Origin: Cohnella sp. AR92
GTDB taxonomy: Bacteria > Bacillota > Bacilli > Paenibacillales > Paenibacillaceae
Assembly: GCF_003990975.1 (NCBI RefSeq)
Contig: NZ_RZJR01000002.1
Coordinates: 282,741-346,740 of the forward strand
Direction: 5' to 3'
DNA length: 64,000 nt
The notes under the pieces were generated by a model, which had not been told where the DNA came from, did no database searches, and worked only from the letters and a program-made list of their open reading frames with translations. Every line of letters begins with the position of its first letter. The stretch's first letter is position 1. Made by a program: the position numbers and the translations under genes. Of this stretch, positions 63,221 to 64,000 are shown in pieces.

Positions 63221-63922
63221 GTGCCTGGATTTTTTACCGCCGTAGCCCTGTTCATCAAGCAGCTCAGCCTGCTCGTGTCGTACGTCAAGAACAATGCGTT
63301 CCCGCAGCCCCTGACCGACGAAGAGGAAGCCCTGCACCTGCAGCGGATGGCGGAAGGCAATCCTCATTCCCGCAACCTGCTGATCGAACACAATCTTCGT
63401 CTGGTTGCCCATATCGTCAAGAAATTCGACAACACCGGCGAAGACCTGGAGGATCTGATCAGCATCGGAACGATCGGCCTGATCAAGGCCATCGAGAGCT
63501 TCCAGCCGAACAAGGGAACGAAGCTGGCGACGTTCGCCGCCCGTTGTATCGAGAACGAGATCCTGATGCATCTGCGTTCTCTTAAGAAGACTCGCAAGGA
63601 CGTATCTTTGCATGATCCCATTGGTACGGATAAGGAAGGCAACGAAATTACCCTGCAGGACATCCTCGGAACCGAGCCGGACGAAGTCGTCGAGAAGGTG
63701 CAGCTGAAGATCGAGAAAAGCAAAATTTATCGCAACCTCGACATTCTGGACGAACGGGAGCAAGAGGTGATCCGAGGCCGGTTCGGCCTGGACGGCGGCG
63801 GCGACGAACGGACTCAGCGCGAAATCGCGCGGGAGCTGGGGATCAGCCGCAGCTATGTGTCGCGGATCGAGAAGCGGGCTCTCATGAAGCTTTATCATGA
63901 GTTTTATAAGGCGAAGCGGTAG
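63221..63922 (+). CDS. sigK: Sporulation sigma factor SigK, uninterrupted
   Basis: A 233-residue late mother-cell sigma factor. It has an N-terminal hydrophobic pro-sequence with the expected processing site between Ser20 and Tyr21 (before [11 protein letters not shown]). Region 2 follows ([38 protein letters not shown]), and region 4 ends in [18 protein letters not shown]. It starts with GTG after GGAGGTGGCCTACCC. The gene is one continuous frame, with no skin-type element. Confidence 0.97.
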   Translation: MPGFFTAVALFIKQLSLLVSYVKNNAFPQPLTDEEEALHLQRMAEGNPHSRNLLIEHNLRLVAHIVKKFDNTGEDLEDLISIGTIGLIKAIESFQPNKGTKLATFAARCIENEILMHLRSLKKTRKDVSLHDPIGTDKEGNEITLQDILGTEPDEVVEKVQLKIEKSKIYRNLDILDEREQEVIRGRFGLDGGGDERTQREIARELGISRSYVSRIEKRALMKLYHEFYKAKR

Positions 63923-63929
63923 TGAAAAG

Positions 63930-63957
63930 GAGCCACCGGCTTAGCCGGTGGCTTTTA
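63930..63957 (+). terminator. Terminator of sigK
   Basis: AGCCACCGGC-TTA-GCCGGTGGCT followed by TTTA, 8 bp after the stop. Confidence 0.9.
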
Positions 63958-63962
63958 TGCCA

Positions 63963-63993
63963 GTAAAAAACGGGCGGCATCAGCCGACCCGTC
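63963..63993 (-). terminator. Terminator of a convergent gene beyond the right edge
   Basis: Minus-strand ACGGGTCGGC and GCCGCCCGT pair with a one-base bulge and run into TTTTTT. The gene it serves is outside the window. Confidence 0.65.
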
Positions 63994-64000
63994 CTTCGTA

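Overview
The window comes from a GC-rich, endospore-forming member of the Paenibacillaceae (Paenibacillus or Cohnella type). The grounds are the spore genes gpr, spoVAC-AD-AE and sigK, the comE and yqeG-yqeL synteny blocks typical of Bacillales, a leucine T-box ahead of leuS, strong AGGAGG ribosome sites, and two large YesM/YesN-type two-component systems paired with sugar ABC permeases. No rRNA, tRNA or CRISPR array was seen.

Region 1 (1-10400, minus strand) is a beta-mannan or mannooligosaccharide module. A YesN-like regulator, a YesM-like kinase and a membrane-anchored binding protein form one unit. A lipoprotein binding protein and two permeases form a second, and a GH113-type mannanase with a disaccharide 2-epimerase form a third. 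No ATPase gene is present, as expected if a shared MsmX-type ATPase is used. A 27-bp element matching at 24 positions lies upstream of both the regulator gene and the binding-protein gene, and cre-like sites sit beside both.

Region 2 (10400-24600) opens with a cluster of hairpin repeats and a probable transposase remnant. A nine-gene minus-strand run follows: a polar amino acid/cystine-type ABC importer, a flavin monooxygenase, an esterase, an AraC regulator, a TIM-barrel isomerase, a Gfo/Idh dehydrogenase and an FAD oxidoreductase, most of them with overlapping stop and start codons. An amidase and a LysR regulator diverge from it, and an MFS exporter converges on them.

Region 3 (24600-31400) holds a second sugar system: kinase, response regulator, two permeases and a LacI regulator, with no binding protein.

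Region 4 (31600-42900) is the gpr, rpsT, holA, ECF sigma/anti-sigma, comEC, comEB, comEA and comER block, with metY inserted between comEB and comEA.

Region 5 (42900-55900) holds leuS with its T-box, a TetR-MMPL efflux pair, a 51-bp tandem repeat array, a yqeM-like methyltransferase and the yqeG-yqeH-aroE-yhbY-nadD-yqeK-rsfS-cvfB housekeeping operon.

Region 6 (56000-64000) holds a MoxR-DUF58-transglutaminase operon, spoVAC-AD-AE, a small unknown gene and an uninterrupted sigK.

The most unusual signal is a family of intergenic repeats at four loci. Three are clustered or tandem, and two of these have an exact 51-bp spacing. They share GC-rich flanks but carry different palindromic cores.
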